This document shows positions 49,070 through 58,673 of a stretch of 64,000 bases of DNA, in pieces. This DNA is from Buchananella hordeovulneris (GTDB taxonomy: Bacteria > Actinomycetota > Actinomycetes > Actinomycetales > Actinomycetaceae). The DNA lies in the NCBI RefSeq assembly GCF_001907235.1, contig NZ_MQVS01000001.1, positions 248,001 through 312,000 of the forward strand. Direction: 5' to 3'. A program made the position numbers and the translations under genes. The notes beneath the pieces were generated by a model, which was not told the DNA's origin, searched no databases, and was given only the letters and a program-made list of their open reading frames with translations. Position 1 is the stretch's first letter. Each line of letters starts with the position of its first letter.

Positions 49070-49303
49070 ATGCACGCCGCGTTGAAGATGACAGAGCTGG
49101 CCTGGCAGCCGGTGGCCTCGACCATCGGTTTTGCTTTTCTGGGTCTTGTGCTGCTCGTGTTGTTCGCCATCATTTTGAACTTCGGATTCAAGCTGGACCT
49201 GCGGCGGGAGCTGGTGGAGGACCACAACACCGGCCTGGGGGTAGCGGTGGCGGGGGTAGCGATCGCCATAGCCATCATCATCGCGGGCACGATCCTTAGC
49301 TGA
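49070..49303 (+). CDS. DUF350-type two-helix membrane protein
   Basis: This 77-residue protein has two membrane helices (STIGFAFLGLVLLVLFAIIL and GVAVAGVAIAIAIIIAGTIL) joined by a charged loop (KLDLRRELVEDHNTG). The NTGLGVAVAGVAIAIAIII pattern matches the repeat unit of DUF350/YjfL; most family members carry two such units, this one carries one. The ATG at 49070 follows AGGAGAC. It lies between speD and the second DUF4178-type gene, and its neighbours suggest a membrane role linked to polyamines. Confidence 0.75.
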   Translation: MHAALKMTELAWQPVASTIGFAFLGLVLLVLFAIILNFGFKLDLRRELVEDHNTGLGVAVAGVAIAIAIIIAGTILS

Positions 49304-49312
49304 GGCGGTAAC

Positions 49313-49801
49313 GTGCGGGGCCTGCTGGCGGAACTGGCAGTGGGGCGGCACCTGGCCTTGGCTGGCCGCAACTGGCGCGTGGTTGGCATGCTGCGCGGCA
49401 GTGAGGTGCCGCCGGGGCAGGGCGAGGAGTTCGAGTGGGAGGAGTGCCACCTGCGCGGTGACGACCAGGCGAGAGCCTGGTTGTTGCTGGACTGCTACAA
49501 CGGTCTCCTCAGTTTCCTTGAGCCGCTGGCCGATTGTGGTCTGCTGGATCTTGCCGCGTGGCAGCCCGGGCATGAGGCGGCGGCGGGCAGGCTGCGGGTG
49601 CAGTGGTGTGGCCATGGGCGGGTGGTGGCTAGCTGCGGGCAGGCGCCCGCGGTCGGTCAGCTGGTGTGGTACGCGGACCTGCACGAGCCGTCCACCGGGA
49701 CGGAGTACCGGGTGGACGGGCAGGGGCAGCTGTGGCGGGCCATCCCCGTCACGCCCCGCCAGTGGCGCCGTGCCCGCCGTGCGCGAGGAAAGGGAAAGTA
49801 G
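49313..49801 (+). CDS. DUF4178-like protein (second in the cluster)
   Basis: This 162-residue protein keeps a weak form of the DUF4178 core: RNWRVVGMLRGSE, FEWEECHLRG and AWLLLDCYNGLLSFL, in place of WEEWQ and WLEFDHY. It ends in a strongly basic tail (RQWRRARRARGKGK). Translation starts at GTG 49313, 9 bp after the DUF350 stop. The next gene begins one base after its stop codon, so the two are translationally coupled. Confidence 0.65.
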   Translation: MRGLLAELAVGRHLALAGRNWRVVGMLRGSEVPPGQGEEFEWEECHLRGDDQARAWLLLDCYNGLLSFLEPLADCGLLDLAAWQPGHEAAAGRLRVQWCGHGRVVASCGQAPAVGQLVWYADLHEPSTGTEYRVDGQGQLWRAIPVTPRQWRRARRARGKGK

Positions 49802-49802
49802 G

Positions 49803-50552
49803 ATGTCGAATTTTCGTGCTCACCTGGAGATGGGGCAGACGTTCATCCTCCGGCGTCACGCCCTGCGCGTGGTCGGAGCAGTGCTGCTGCGCGAGTACGA
49901 CGAAGAAGACAAACGCGACTACTTTTGGGAGGAGTGGCAGCTGGCCGGAGCAGGCAGCGACGACGCTTGGCTTGAGTTCGACCACTACTCCGGCGACGTC
50001 CACCTGAGCATTCCCGCCTACTTCACTGAGCCGATTGACCCCCGCCATTTGCGCAAGGATGCCAGGCTGCGGATGACGGATGCGGCGGGGCGTCCCTGCC
50101 AGATCTGGGTGCGCGAAGTGGGGCGGGCCCAGGTCTCCAGGGCGCTCGGCAAGTGCCGGGCGTGGGCCACCACCGGCAAGCCCGTGCACTACGCCGACCT
50201 GGACTGCACGGTGGGGGTCGGCAAGGAGTTGCAGCTGTCGGTGGAGTGGTATCAGGGCGGCGAGAGCCGGGTGTATAGCCAGCTAAAGCTCAGCCGCGCC
50301 GAGCTGCGTGCCGTGTTCGGTCAGTCGTTCCAGTTTCGCGTCGGCCCCGTAGGCAGCAATATTTTCTCCAATCTCGGCACCGGCGGAAAAATAGTGGCTA
50401 CGTTGGCGGCGCTGGGGATCGGCACGGCGGTCATTGCGGGGCTCTCGAACTCCGACCGCTGCGACCCGCTGGAGGACGACAACTGCGTGCAGCAACAAGA
50501 CGGAAACTACCGATACGTCTATGGCGGGGGTGGAAGCGGGGGCGGAAAGTAA
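49803..50552 (+). CDS. DUF4178-type protein with C-terminal membrane helix (third in the cluster)
   Basis: This 249-residue protein has an N-terminal DUF4178 domain (about residues 10-175) with ALRVVGAVLLREYDEEDKRD, YFWEEWQLAG and WLEFDHYSGDV. One hydrophobic segment (VATLAALGIGTAVIAGL, near residue 205) follows, then a short tail with two Cys residues in SDRCDPLEDDNC that ends GGGGSGGGK. It may display the tail outside or tether the domain to the membrane. It is closest to the 48088 gene. ATG 49803 follows AAAGGGAAAG. Confidence 0.75.
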   Translation: MSNFRAHLEMGQTFILRRHALRVVGAVLLREYDEEDKRDYFWEEWQLAGAGSDDAWLEFDHYSGDVHLSIPAYFTEPIDPRHLRKDARLRMTDAAGRPCQIWVREVGRAQVSRALGKCRAWATTGKPVHYADLDCTVGVGKELQLSVEWYQGGESRVYSQLKLSRAELRAVFGQSFQFRVGPVGSNIFSNLGTGGKIVATLAALGIGTAVIAGLSNSDRCDPLEDDNCVQQQDGNYRYVYGGGGSGGGK

Positions 50553-50579
50553 CGGAAACAGCAGGAGGGAACCGGGCGG

Positions 50580-52100
50580 TTGATAGGCCGAAAACGCAAA
50601 GAAAAGCAGGCGCTCTTCGCCGCCGCCCTGCTGGTGGCAGTTGGCGGCATCATCTATGAACTTATTCTCGGCACGGCCGCCTCCTACCTGGTGGGCGACT
50701 CCGTCCTCAGCTTCAGCCTGGCCACCGGCATCACCCTGTTCGGGATGGGAATCGGCTCCCTGCTTGCCCCGCGTCTGCGGGCTGGGGCCGCCCCGTCGTT
50801 CGCCCTGACCGAGATCCTCCTCGGGTTGCTGGGGGGCAACTCGGTGTTGCTGCTGTATGCCGCCTTCGCCTACACCGAGTCCCACTGGCTCGTTTTCACC
50901 GCCATCAGCCTGGCTATCGGGGTGCTCATCGGCCTGGAGATCCCGCTGCTGGTGAAGATGTTCACCGAGTTCGGGCGCCCCAGCACCGTCGACCTGCTGT
51001 CCAAGGTGCTGGCGTTGGACTACTTCGGAGCCCTGCTGGCCTCCCTCGTCTTCCCGCTGGTGTTGCTGCCCTACCTGGGCCTGGCTCGCAGCGCCTACCT
51101 GGTGGCCCTGCTGAACGTGTCCGTCGCCGTCCTCATCCTGCAGCGCCTGCGCCCTGCCCGGTCCTTGCTGTGGGCGGCCCTGGGGGCCGTGGCACTGCTC
51201 GGGACGTTGCTGGTGGGCGCCTCGCTGCTGGAGCGGCGGATCGACAGCGCCAACTACCAGGACCCGGTGCTGCTGTACGAACAGAGCGCCTACCAGAAGA
51301 TCGTCGTCACCCATTACGGGCAAGACACCCGCCTCTACCTGAACAACCAGCTGCAGTTTTCGTCCCTCGACGAGGCCCGCTACCACGAGATGTTTGCCGG
51401 GGCGGGGCTGACGAGCGTGCCGACGCCCCGGGAGGTGCTGATTCTCGGGGGTGGGGATGGGCTGCTGGCGCGCGAAGTGCTGCGCTATCCGAGCGTGGAG
51501 CACGTCACCTTGGTGGATCTCGACCCGGCCATCACCACCCTGGCGGCCACCAACCGCCACTTCACGGCCCTGAACCGGGGGGCGCTGCGCGACCCGCGGG
51601 TGCAGGTGGTAAACGCCGACGCCTTCCAGTTCGTCGCCGCGGCCACGGCGCACTACGACGTCATCCTGGTCGACCTCGTGGACCCCAGCCACGAGCGGGT
51701 CGCCAAACTGTACTCCAGCCAGTTCTACGGCAATCTGCACGCCCGGCTGCGGCCCCAGGGCGCGCTGGTGGTGCAGGCGACGTCGTCGTTCTTCACCCCG
51801 CGTGCCTTTGCCACCGTGGTAGCCAGCCTGCAGCACTCCGCCCCCGCGCGCACGATCCTGCCCTTCAGCGTCAACGTGCCCTCGTTCGGGGAGTGGGGCT
51901 TCGCCCTGAGCCTGGCCGACCCAGCCCAGGCGGCGGCGGGCCACCTACCGCCCGGGCTGCGGTGGGCCACCGACAAGCACCTAGCGGTGGCGCTGCGGGA
52001 ACTGCCGCCCCGCCTGGAGCCCCTGCCGCCGTCGACCCTGCTGCATCCGCGCATCGTGACGGTCTACAACGAAGACCTGCGGCAGTGGCGCTACTACTAA
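50580..52100 (+). CDS. Membrane-anchored polyamine aminopropyltransferase (spermidine synthase family)
   Basis: This 506-residue protein has an N-terminal block of about six to seven membrane helices (residues 10-220) and a C-terminal SpeE-type catalytic domain. Catalytic-domain motifs include YEQSAYQKIVVTHYGQDT, LNNQLQFSSLDEARYHEM, the SAM-binding LILGGGDGLLAREVL, VDLDP and YDVILVDLVDPSHE. It would transfer an aminopropyl group from the SpeD product to an amine at the membrane. Translation starts at TTG 50580, 9 bp after GCAGGAGGGA; no other start retains the first helix. It ends 4 bp before a convergent ABC gene. Confidence 0.87.
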   Translation: MIGRKRKEKQALFAAALLVAVGGIIYELILGTAASYLVGDSVLSFSLATGITLFGMGIGSLLAPRLRAGAAPSFALTEILLGLLGGNSVLLLYAAFAYTESHWLVFTAISLAIGVLIGLEIPLLVKMFTEFGRPSTVDLLSKVLALDYFGALLASLVFPLVLLPYLGLARSAYLVALLNVSVAVLILQRLRPARSLLWAALGAVALLGTLLVGASLLERRIDSANYQDPVLLYEQSAYQKIVVTHYGQDTRLYLNNQLQFSSLDEARYHEMFAGAGLTSVPTPREVLILGGGDGLLAREVLRYPSVEHVTLVDLDPAITTLAATNRHFTALNRGALRDPRVQVVNADAFQFVAAATAHYDVILVDLVDPSHERVAKLYSSQFYGNLHARLRPQGALVVQATSSFFTPRAFATVVASLQHSAPARTILPFSVNVPSFGEWGFALSLADPAQAAAGHLPPGLRWATDKHLAVALRELPPRLEPLPPSTLLHPRIVTVYNEDLRQWRYY

Positions 52101-52104
52101 GCCG

Positions 52105-53838
52105 TTACTCGTGCTGCCAGCTCGCCCACAGGGCGGCGTATTCCCCGCCGCGTGCCACCAGCTCGTCGTGCGTCCCAAGCTCCACGATCCGCCCGTCCAT
52201 GACGACGGCGACCCGATCCGCGTCGTGGGCGGTGTGCAGCCGGTGTGCGATGGCCACCACGGTGCGCCCGGCCAGCACCGCGTCGAGGGACGCCTCCAGG
52301 GAGCGGGCCGCCCGCGGATCGAGCAGGCTGGTGGCCTCGTCCAGGATCAGGGTGTGCGGGTTGAGTAGCACCAGGCGGGCCAGCGCCAGCTCCTGTGCCT
52401 GCCCGGGGGGCAGCTCCCGGGCGCCCGAGCCGACCCGGGTGGCCAGGCCCTGCGGCAGGGCCGCCACCCACTCCCAGGCCCCGATCGCGCGCAGCGCGGC
52501 CTCCAGCTCCGCCTCGCTGGCGTCCGCGCGCGCCAAGCGTAGGTTGTCGGCCACCGAGCCGACGAAGACGTGCTGCTCTTGCGTCACCAGCACGACGTGG
52601 CGCCGCAGCTCTTTCTCCGGCAGATCGGTCAGGTTGACCCCACCGACCCGCACGCTGCCCGTCGTCGGGCCGTGAATGCCCGCCAGCATGCGCGCCAGCG
52701 TCGACTTGCCCGAGCCGGAGGGGCCCACCACGGCTAGGCGCTCGCCGGGCCGCAGCGTCAGGCTCACCCCGTGCAGTACGGGGCGGTCCGGCAGGTATTC
52801 GTAGGTCACGTCCCGCACCTCGATCACCTGGTCGGTGGGCGCGGCGCCGGTGGGGCGGCGGTCCGGCTCGACCTCGTCGACCCCGTAGATGCGGGCCAGC
52901 GACGCGAACGACACCTGCGTCTCGTCGATCCAAAACATCAGTTCGCCGAGCGGGGCGCGCAGCTGGTTGGCGTACAGGGCGATGGTGGTGATGGCCCCGA
53001 TGCTGACCCACTGGTGGGTGTAGAGGTAGGCGCCCCACAGCACCGTCACGACGATCGGCAGATAGAAGCTGAAGGCGGCCTGGCTGATGACGGCGATGCG
53101 CAGGTAGAGCGTGTAGCGCTCCAACTCCCACATTTCCGTGATGCCCTTGTCGGTCACGGCCTTGCGGACCGGGCCGAGGTGGAGAGCATCGACGGTGTCG
53201 GCGTGCTCCACCGTCTCGGTGACGGTGCCGTACATGCGGGAGTTGGCGGCGCTGGTGGCCCGGTAGGCCAAGGTGGCGCGCCGCAGATACCAGCGCATGA
53301 TCACCACCGCCCCCGGCAGGCAGGCAAACAGCGCCAGGCTGAGCAGCGGGCTGACGAACACCGCCGCCCCCACCGTGATGAGCACCGTGATGACGATGAC
53401 CAGCACCCGGGGCAGGCCGAAACGCACCATCCACTGGATACGGGAGATGTCGTTGGTGGAGCGGCCCAGCAGGTCGCCGGTGCCGGCCCGTTCGACGACG
53501 GACAGCGGCAGGTGGGTCACCGCCGCCAGCAGCCGCTCGCGCACCGAGGCGAAGACGGACTCGCCCATGACCATGGCCGTCCGGTTAGCAAAGTACGACA
53601 GGGCCGCACTGGCCAACACCGCACCGACGATGAGCAGCGAGATCCGGTTGACGTACCCCAGGGTGGTCCCGGCCTGCACGGCATCCACCAGCCGCCCCAG
53701 CAGGAACGGGGTGGCCAGCGACACGAGGGCCACCGCGATCTGCAGGGCCAGCACCCAGGTGAAGTCCCCGCGGTATTCGCGCAAAATCTCGGCCGTGCGC
53801 CGCCGCACCGTGGCCGCCGAAGCAATAGGTAGCCGCAT
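52105..53838 (-). CDS. ABC exporter half-transporter with intact Walker motifs
   Basis: This 577-residue protein has an N-terminal six-helix exporter domain and a C-terminal ATPase domain. Walker A is GPSGSGKST, the Q-loop is VTQEQHVF, Walker B is LILDEATSLLD, and the switch histidine is AIAHRL. The signature, normally LSGGQ, is degraded to LPPGQ. It is coupled to the upstream half-transporter by an ATGA overlap at 53838, so the two should form a heterodimer. The substrate is unknown. Confidence 0.9.
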   Translation of the reverse strand: MRLPIASAATVRRRTAEILREYRGDFTWVLALQIAVALVSLATPFLLGRLVDAVQAGTTLGYVNRISLLIVGAVLASAALSYFANRTAMVMGESVFASVRERLLAAVTHLPLSVVERAGTGDLLGRSTNDISRIQWMVRFGLPRVLVIVITVLITVGAAVFVSPLLSLALFACLPGAVVIMRWYLRRATLAYRATSAANSRMYGTVTETVEHADTVDALHLGPVRKAVTDKGITEMWELERYTLYLRIAVISQAAFSFYLPIVVTVLWGAYLYTHQWVSIGAITTIALYANQLRAPLGELMFWIDETQVSFASLARIYGVDEVEPDRRPTGAAPTDQVIEVRDVTYEYLPDRPVLHGVSLTLRPGERLAVVGPSGSGKSTLARMLAGIHGPTTGSVRVGGVNLTDLPEKELRRHVVLVTQEQHVFVGSVADNLRLARADASEAELEAALRAIGAWEWVAALPQGLATRVGSGARELPPGQAQELALARLVLLNPHTLILDEATSLLDPRAARSLEASLDAVLAGRTVVAIAHRLHTAHDADRVAVVMDGRIVELGTHDELVARGGEYAALWASWQHE

Positions 53839-55802
53839 CAGTAATCCTCCTGCCCCTCGGCCTGCTGCGCCCCGACTGGGGGCGCGGGCGGGGTGGCCTC
53901 GGCGTCCCCCGCCTGCCGGGAGACCACCTGGCGGTAGCGCCGCCCCAGCCCCTGCCCGCGGTGGGCCGCATCCAGCAGCTCGCGGTGGGTGGAGACGGTC
54001 GGGCCCGCCTCCGCGTCCAAGAACACCACCTGGTCGCACGCCTCCAAGATGAGCGGGGAGGCGGACACCACGATCGTGGTTTGGTCGGTGCGGGCCTGCC
54101 GCAGGGCGTGGGCGATCCGCATCTCGGTGTGGGAATCGACCGCGCTGGTGGGCTCCACCAGCACCAGCACCGGCGCCTGCGTCGCCAGGGCCCGCGCCAG
54201 GGCCACGCGCTGGCGCTGCCCGCCCGACAGCGAGCGGCCCTTCTCCGTGACCTCGCCCCCCAGGCCGCGCGGCAACGACGAGACGACGTCGTGCGCGTCG
54301 GCCGTGGCCAGGGCCGCCAGCAGCGCCGTATCTCCCGGACGCTCCGCCGGGTTCGTGGCCCCGGCCGCGGGCGGCTCCCGGTCGGCCGTGCGCTCCAGCT
54401 CGATCAGCTCAGCGACACTGCGCGCCGCCGTATCGGTCACGCTGGGCGCCAGGTTGCCGCGCAGGGTACCGGTGAACAGCTGGGCGGTGGCGTGGGAGTG
54501 GACGATGGTGCCGCGCACGGCCGCCCAACCCAGCTCCCGCACGTCCGTGCCCGCGAGGGTGACCGCCGCCTGCTCGTCGTCCAGGCGGGCCAGGCGCGCG
54601 GCCAGCGCCTGCCCGGCCTCCGGTTGGGGCGCTACCAGCGCCGTCAGCTGCCCGGCCGCGAAGCGGGCGCCCGTCTCGGCGTCGACCAACTCCCCGACGG
54701 GCGCGCTCGCGGTTGTGGGGGAGCGCCGCTCCGCCAGCGTGCCGGCGATCGGTTCGATGGCCATGACTTCGGCGACCTTCTTGGCCGCCACCCAGCCGCG
54801 CGTGAAGCTGCGCAGCGCAAACGTCAGGGCGCCCAGCGGGCGGGCGAGGAAGGCGGTGTAGCCGAAGAATGTCACCAGCTGGCCGGGCGTGATCGCGCCC
54901 GCCACCGCCAAGCGGGCCCCCTGCCAGATGACTAGGGCGGTGAAGGCGCCCGGGAGCAGGGTCTGGGCCGCCACCAGCAGCGATTGCGGCCCGGCCACCG
55001 CCACCCCGGCGGTGCGTACCTGTTGTGATTGGGCGCGGTAGGCGGCGCTGAAGACGTCCTCCCCGCCGATGCCGCGCAGGATCCGCAGGCCCGAGACGGT
55101 GTCGGTGGCCAGGGTCGTCAGGTCGCCCTCCTGTTTACGTTGGGTGGTCTGTCGCTGGTGCAGCGGCTTGACGACGAGCGCCAGCAGGCCGGTGGTCAGC
55201 GGCAGGCCGAGCAGGATCAGCAGCGCCAGGGAGGTCGACTCGCGGAACATCAGCACGATCACCAGGACCGCGGCCACCCAGGTGCCGATCAGGCGTGGCA
55301 GAATCTCCACGGCGTTGCCCAGGTGCCCGCAGTCGGACGAAACGGTGGCGGTCACCTCGCCCGCCGACAGGGAACGGGTGGTGGCGGGCCCGACGTCGGC
55401 CACATGGTGGCCCACCGCGCGGGCCGAGAGCAGGGCGGTGCGGAGCCAGGCGAGCACCGCGTAGGCCTCGCCGAGCCCGTCCCCGATCCAGGTGTCGATG
55501 AGGATGAAAGCGAGCATGCAGCCGAGGTACAGCCACAGGGCGGGGCCGAAACCATCGGTGCTGAGCGCGTCGATGGCGTGGCCGAGGGCCCACGGCAGCA
55601 ACGCGTGGGCGGCGGTGGCCACGACGGTCAGGGCGATGGCCAGGGCCAGGGGGCGGCGCGCTACCCGCACGGCGCGGCGCGCCACCGCCCCGCCGGTGTG
55701 CGGCCAGCGCGGGGCCGGGCCGGTGGGGGCGGGGTAGCCGCGCTCGAACCAGCCCAAGCCGGGCGTGGCACCCAAAGAGGGGATGGAAGAGTCTTTACGC
55801 AT
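53838..55802 (-). CDS. ABC exporter half-transporter with degenerate Walker motifs
   Basis: This 654-residue half-transporter has six helices and an ATPase domain in which Walker A reads APQPEAGQA, with no lysine. The Q-loop glutamine is replaced (VHSHATAQLF), the Walker B Asp is Val (VLVLVEPTSAVD), and the switch His is lost (VVSASP). The signature LSGGQRQRVALARAL is intact. It is the exact complement of its partner at 52105-53838, so one composite ATP site is complete and the other is fully degenerate. The start is ATG 55802. The C-terminus ends in a Pro/Ala/Gln tail. Confidence 0.9.
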   Translation of the reverse strand: MRKDSSIPSLGATPGLGWFERGYPAPTGPAPRWPHTGGAVARRAVRVARRPLALAIALTVVATAAHALLPWALGHAIDALSTDGFGPALWLYLGCMLAFILIDTWIGDGLGEAYAVLAWLRTALLSARAVGHHVADVGPATTRSLSAGEVTATVSSDCGHLGNAVEILPRLIGTWVAAVLVIVLMFRESTSLALLILLGLPLTTGLLALVVKPLHQRQTTQRKQEGDLTTLATDTVSGLRILRGIGGEDVFSAAYRAQSQQVRTAGVAVAGPQSLLVAAQTLLPGAFTALVIWQGARLAVAGAITPGQLVTFFGYTAFLARPLGALTFALRSFTRGWVAAKKVAEVMAIEPIAGTLAERRSPTTASAPVGELVDAETGARFAAGQLTALVAPQPEAGQALAARLARLDDEQAAVTLAGTDVRELGWAAVRGTIVHSHATAQLFTGTLRGNLAPSVTDTAARSVAELIELERTADREPPAAGATNPAERPGDTALLAALATADAHDVVSSLPRGLGGEVTEKGRSLSGGQRQRVALARALATQAPVLVLVEPTSAVDSHTEMRIAHALRQARTDQTTIVVSASPLILEACDQVVFLDAEAGPTVSTHRELLDAAHRGQGLGRRYRQVVSRQAGDAEATPPAPPVGAQQAEGQEDY

Positions 55803-56059
55803 GAAAGGCCTTAAATCTGCAGTCGATGATGAGGGGCGGCGGGGTTGCGCAACTCGTGCCGGGTAACAGGCAACGGCCCGCCAAGCGGGGCGGGCGGGGC
55901 GACCAGCGCGGCGTTAGGAGAACAGCAGACTCATCATGGCGGGGAGTCTAACCCACGCACTGCGCAGCGGGTCAACTACGGGACAAGGAGTTTCAGACAG
56001 AACACAGCCAGTGTTGGGGGCGATGCGTTACTCGCGTGGTCTGCATACCCGCGTATCGT

Positions 56060-56485
56060 TCACTGGTCTTCATCCGCATCGTCGCCGGACAGAAGCTCGC
56101 GCTGCGGCCACAGCCCGGAGGAGGTGAACTCCACGAAGTCCTCCCCGCGCGCGAAGTGGCCGAAGTCGTCGTACAGCACCACCGGCCAGCGCTCGGTCAG
56201 GCGCCGCAATGTCGCCGTGAGGAAGTCGAAGTTCCGGTAGTAGAGCACGAGTCCTGCGCGGCCCGCCGCCAAACGGGTGAGGACTTCAAGCTCGGTGGGG
56301 GTGAACTCTGCCAGGAGCGTGTCCCCGCCGTCGTCAAGGTACAGATGATGCCGGGCTGTGTCGCGACTGATGAGCGTGCAGTAGAACTCCCCTTCTCGGG
56401 TCTGCAGGATGCCCACAGGAGCCAGGCAAGCACGCAACTCGGCATGCGTGGGCAACTGTTGGAAAAAGACCACCGCCGCGTCCAT
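56060..56485 (-). CDS. Hypothetical protein
   Basis: This 141-residue protein starts MDAAVVFFQQLPTHAELRA and ends in an acidic tail (GDDADEDQ). It contains HHLYLDDGGDTLLAEFTP and LVLYYRNFDFLTATLRRLTERW, a mixed alpha/beta pattern without membrane segments. I do not recognise the family. The ATG follows AAGAGGTGG. I prefer this strand over the overlapping plus-strand frame at 56036-56488 because its composition is more protein-like and it has a ribosome-binding site. It lies between the ABC genes and guaA. Confidence 0.6.
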   Translation of the reverse strand: MDAAVVFFQQLPTHAELRACLAPVGILQTREGEFYCTLISRDTARHHLYLDDGGDTLLAEFTPTELEVLTRLAAGRAGLVLYYRNFDFLTATLRRLTERWPVVLYDDFGHFARGEDFVEFTSSGLWPQRELLSGDDADEDQ

Positions 56486-56552
56486 TAGCCACCTCTTGAC
56501 CGCCCGCCGCTCGCCGTCAGTCTACATATCGGGACTCGGGGAGTCGGCCCCT

Positions 56553-56564
56553 TATGCTTAGCGG
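56553..56564 (+). promoter_or_regulatory. -10 box for leaderless guaA
   Basis: TATGCT at 56553-56558 lies six bases before the guaA GTG at 56565, with no ribosome-binding site. Confidence 0.5.
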
Positions 56565-58143
<1,579 letters not shown>

Positions 58144-58147
58144 ACGC

Positions 58148-58184
58148 CGGTGGGGGCGCGAGGGGTAACCTCGTGCCCCCACCG
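58148..58184 (+). terminator. Terminator after guaA
   Basis: A 16-bp stem with one G-T pair (58148-58163 with 58169-58184) and a five-base loop begins 5 bp after the guaA stop. Confidence 0.75.
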
Positions 58185-58217
58185 CTGGTGTGTGGCAGCC
58201 GCCGGGGTGGGCTAGTC

Positions 58218-58646
58218 TCAGCGCTGCTTTTTCTTGGGCAGCAGCGACGCCAGGGCCGCCACGACGAACGCGCCCCCGACGAAGGCCAGCAGGCCCACGA
58301 ACGAAAACTGCAGGTTCGGGCGGTAGCCGACCGCCGCGAAGGCCAGGCCCACCCCGGCGGCGATGACGAGCAGCGCCCACACCAACGCCAGCGGGCGTAC
58401 GGCGCGGGCGACAACCGGTTGGGTGTCGCTAGCGCTCCAAACCGGCACCGCGGCGGTCGCCTCGGCGGGCCCGCCGCCGCTGAGGTAGGAGTCGGTGCGG
58501 GGCAGCGGCCGGGTCTGCCCGTCGGCGGGTGCCTGTGCGGCGTCGGGCAGGAACTCGGTGTCTGCCGTGGCGCGCGCGGCGGTGGTGTCCTCCAGGGGCG
58601 ACAAGGGCTCGGTGGGGTTGTGGTGGTCAGGTTGCGAATTGCGCAT
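58218..58646 (-). CDS. Small membrane protein downstream of the PspC gene
   Basis: This 142-residue protein has a disordered polar N-terminal half (MRNSQPDHHNPTEPLSPLED) and two membrane helices near the C-terminus (ALVWALLVIAAGVGLAFAAV and FVGLLAFVGGAFVVAALASL), ending LLPKKKQR. No family is recognised. It starts 27 bp after the PspC-domain gene on the same strand and is probably co-transcribed with it, which suggests a role in the same envelope response. Confidence 0.65.
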   Translation of the reverse strand: MRNSQPDHHNPTEPLSPLEDTTAARATADTEFLPDAAQAPADGQTRPLPRTDSYLSGGGPAEATAAVPVWSASDTQPVVARAVRPLALVWALLVIAAGVGLAFAAVGYRPNLQFSFVGLLAFVGGAFVVAALASLLPKKKQR

Positions 58647-58673
58647 GGTTTTCCCTTACTGCTGCTACGGCGG

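Noticed and set aside
56036-56488. 150-codon plus-strand frame
   Set aside because: It overlaps the minus-strand gene at 56060-56485, which has a ribosome-binding site and more natural composition.
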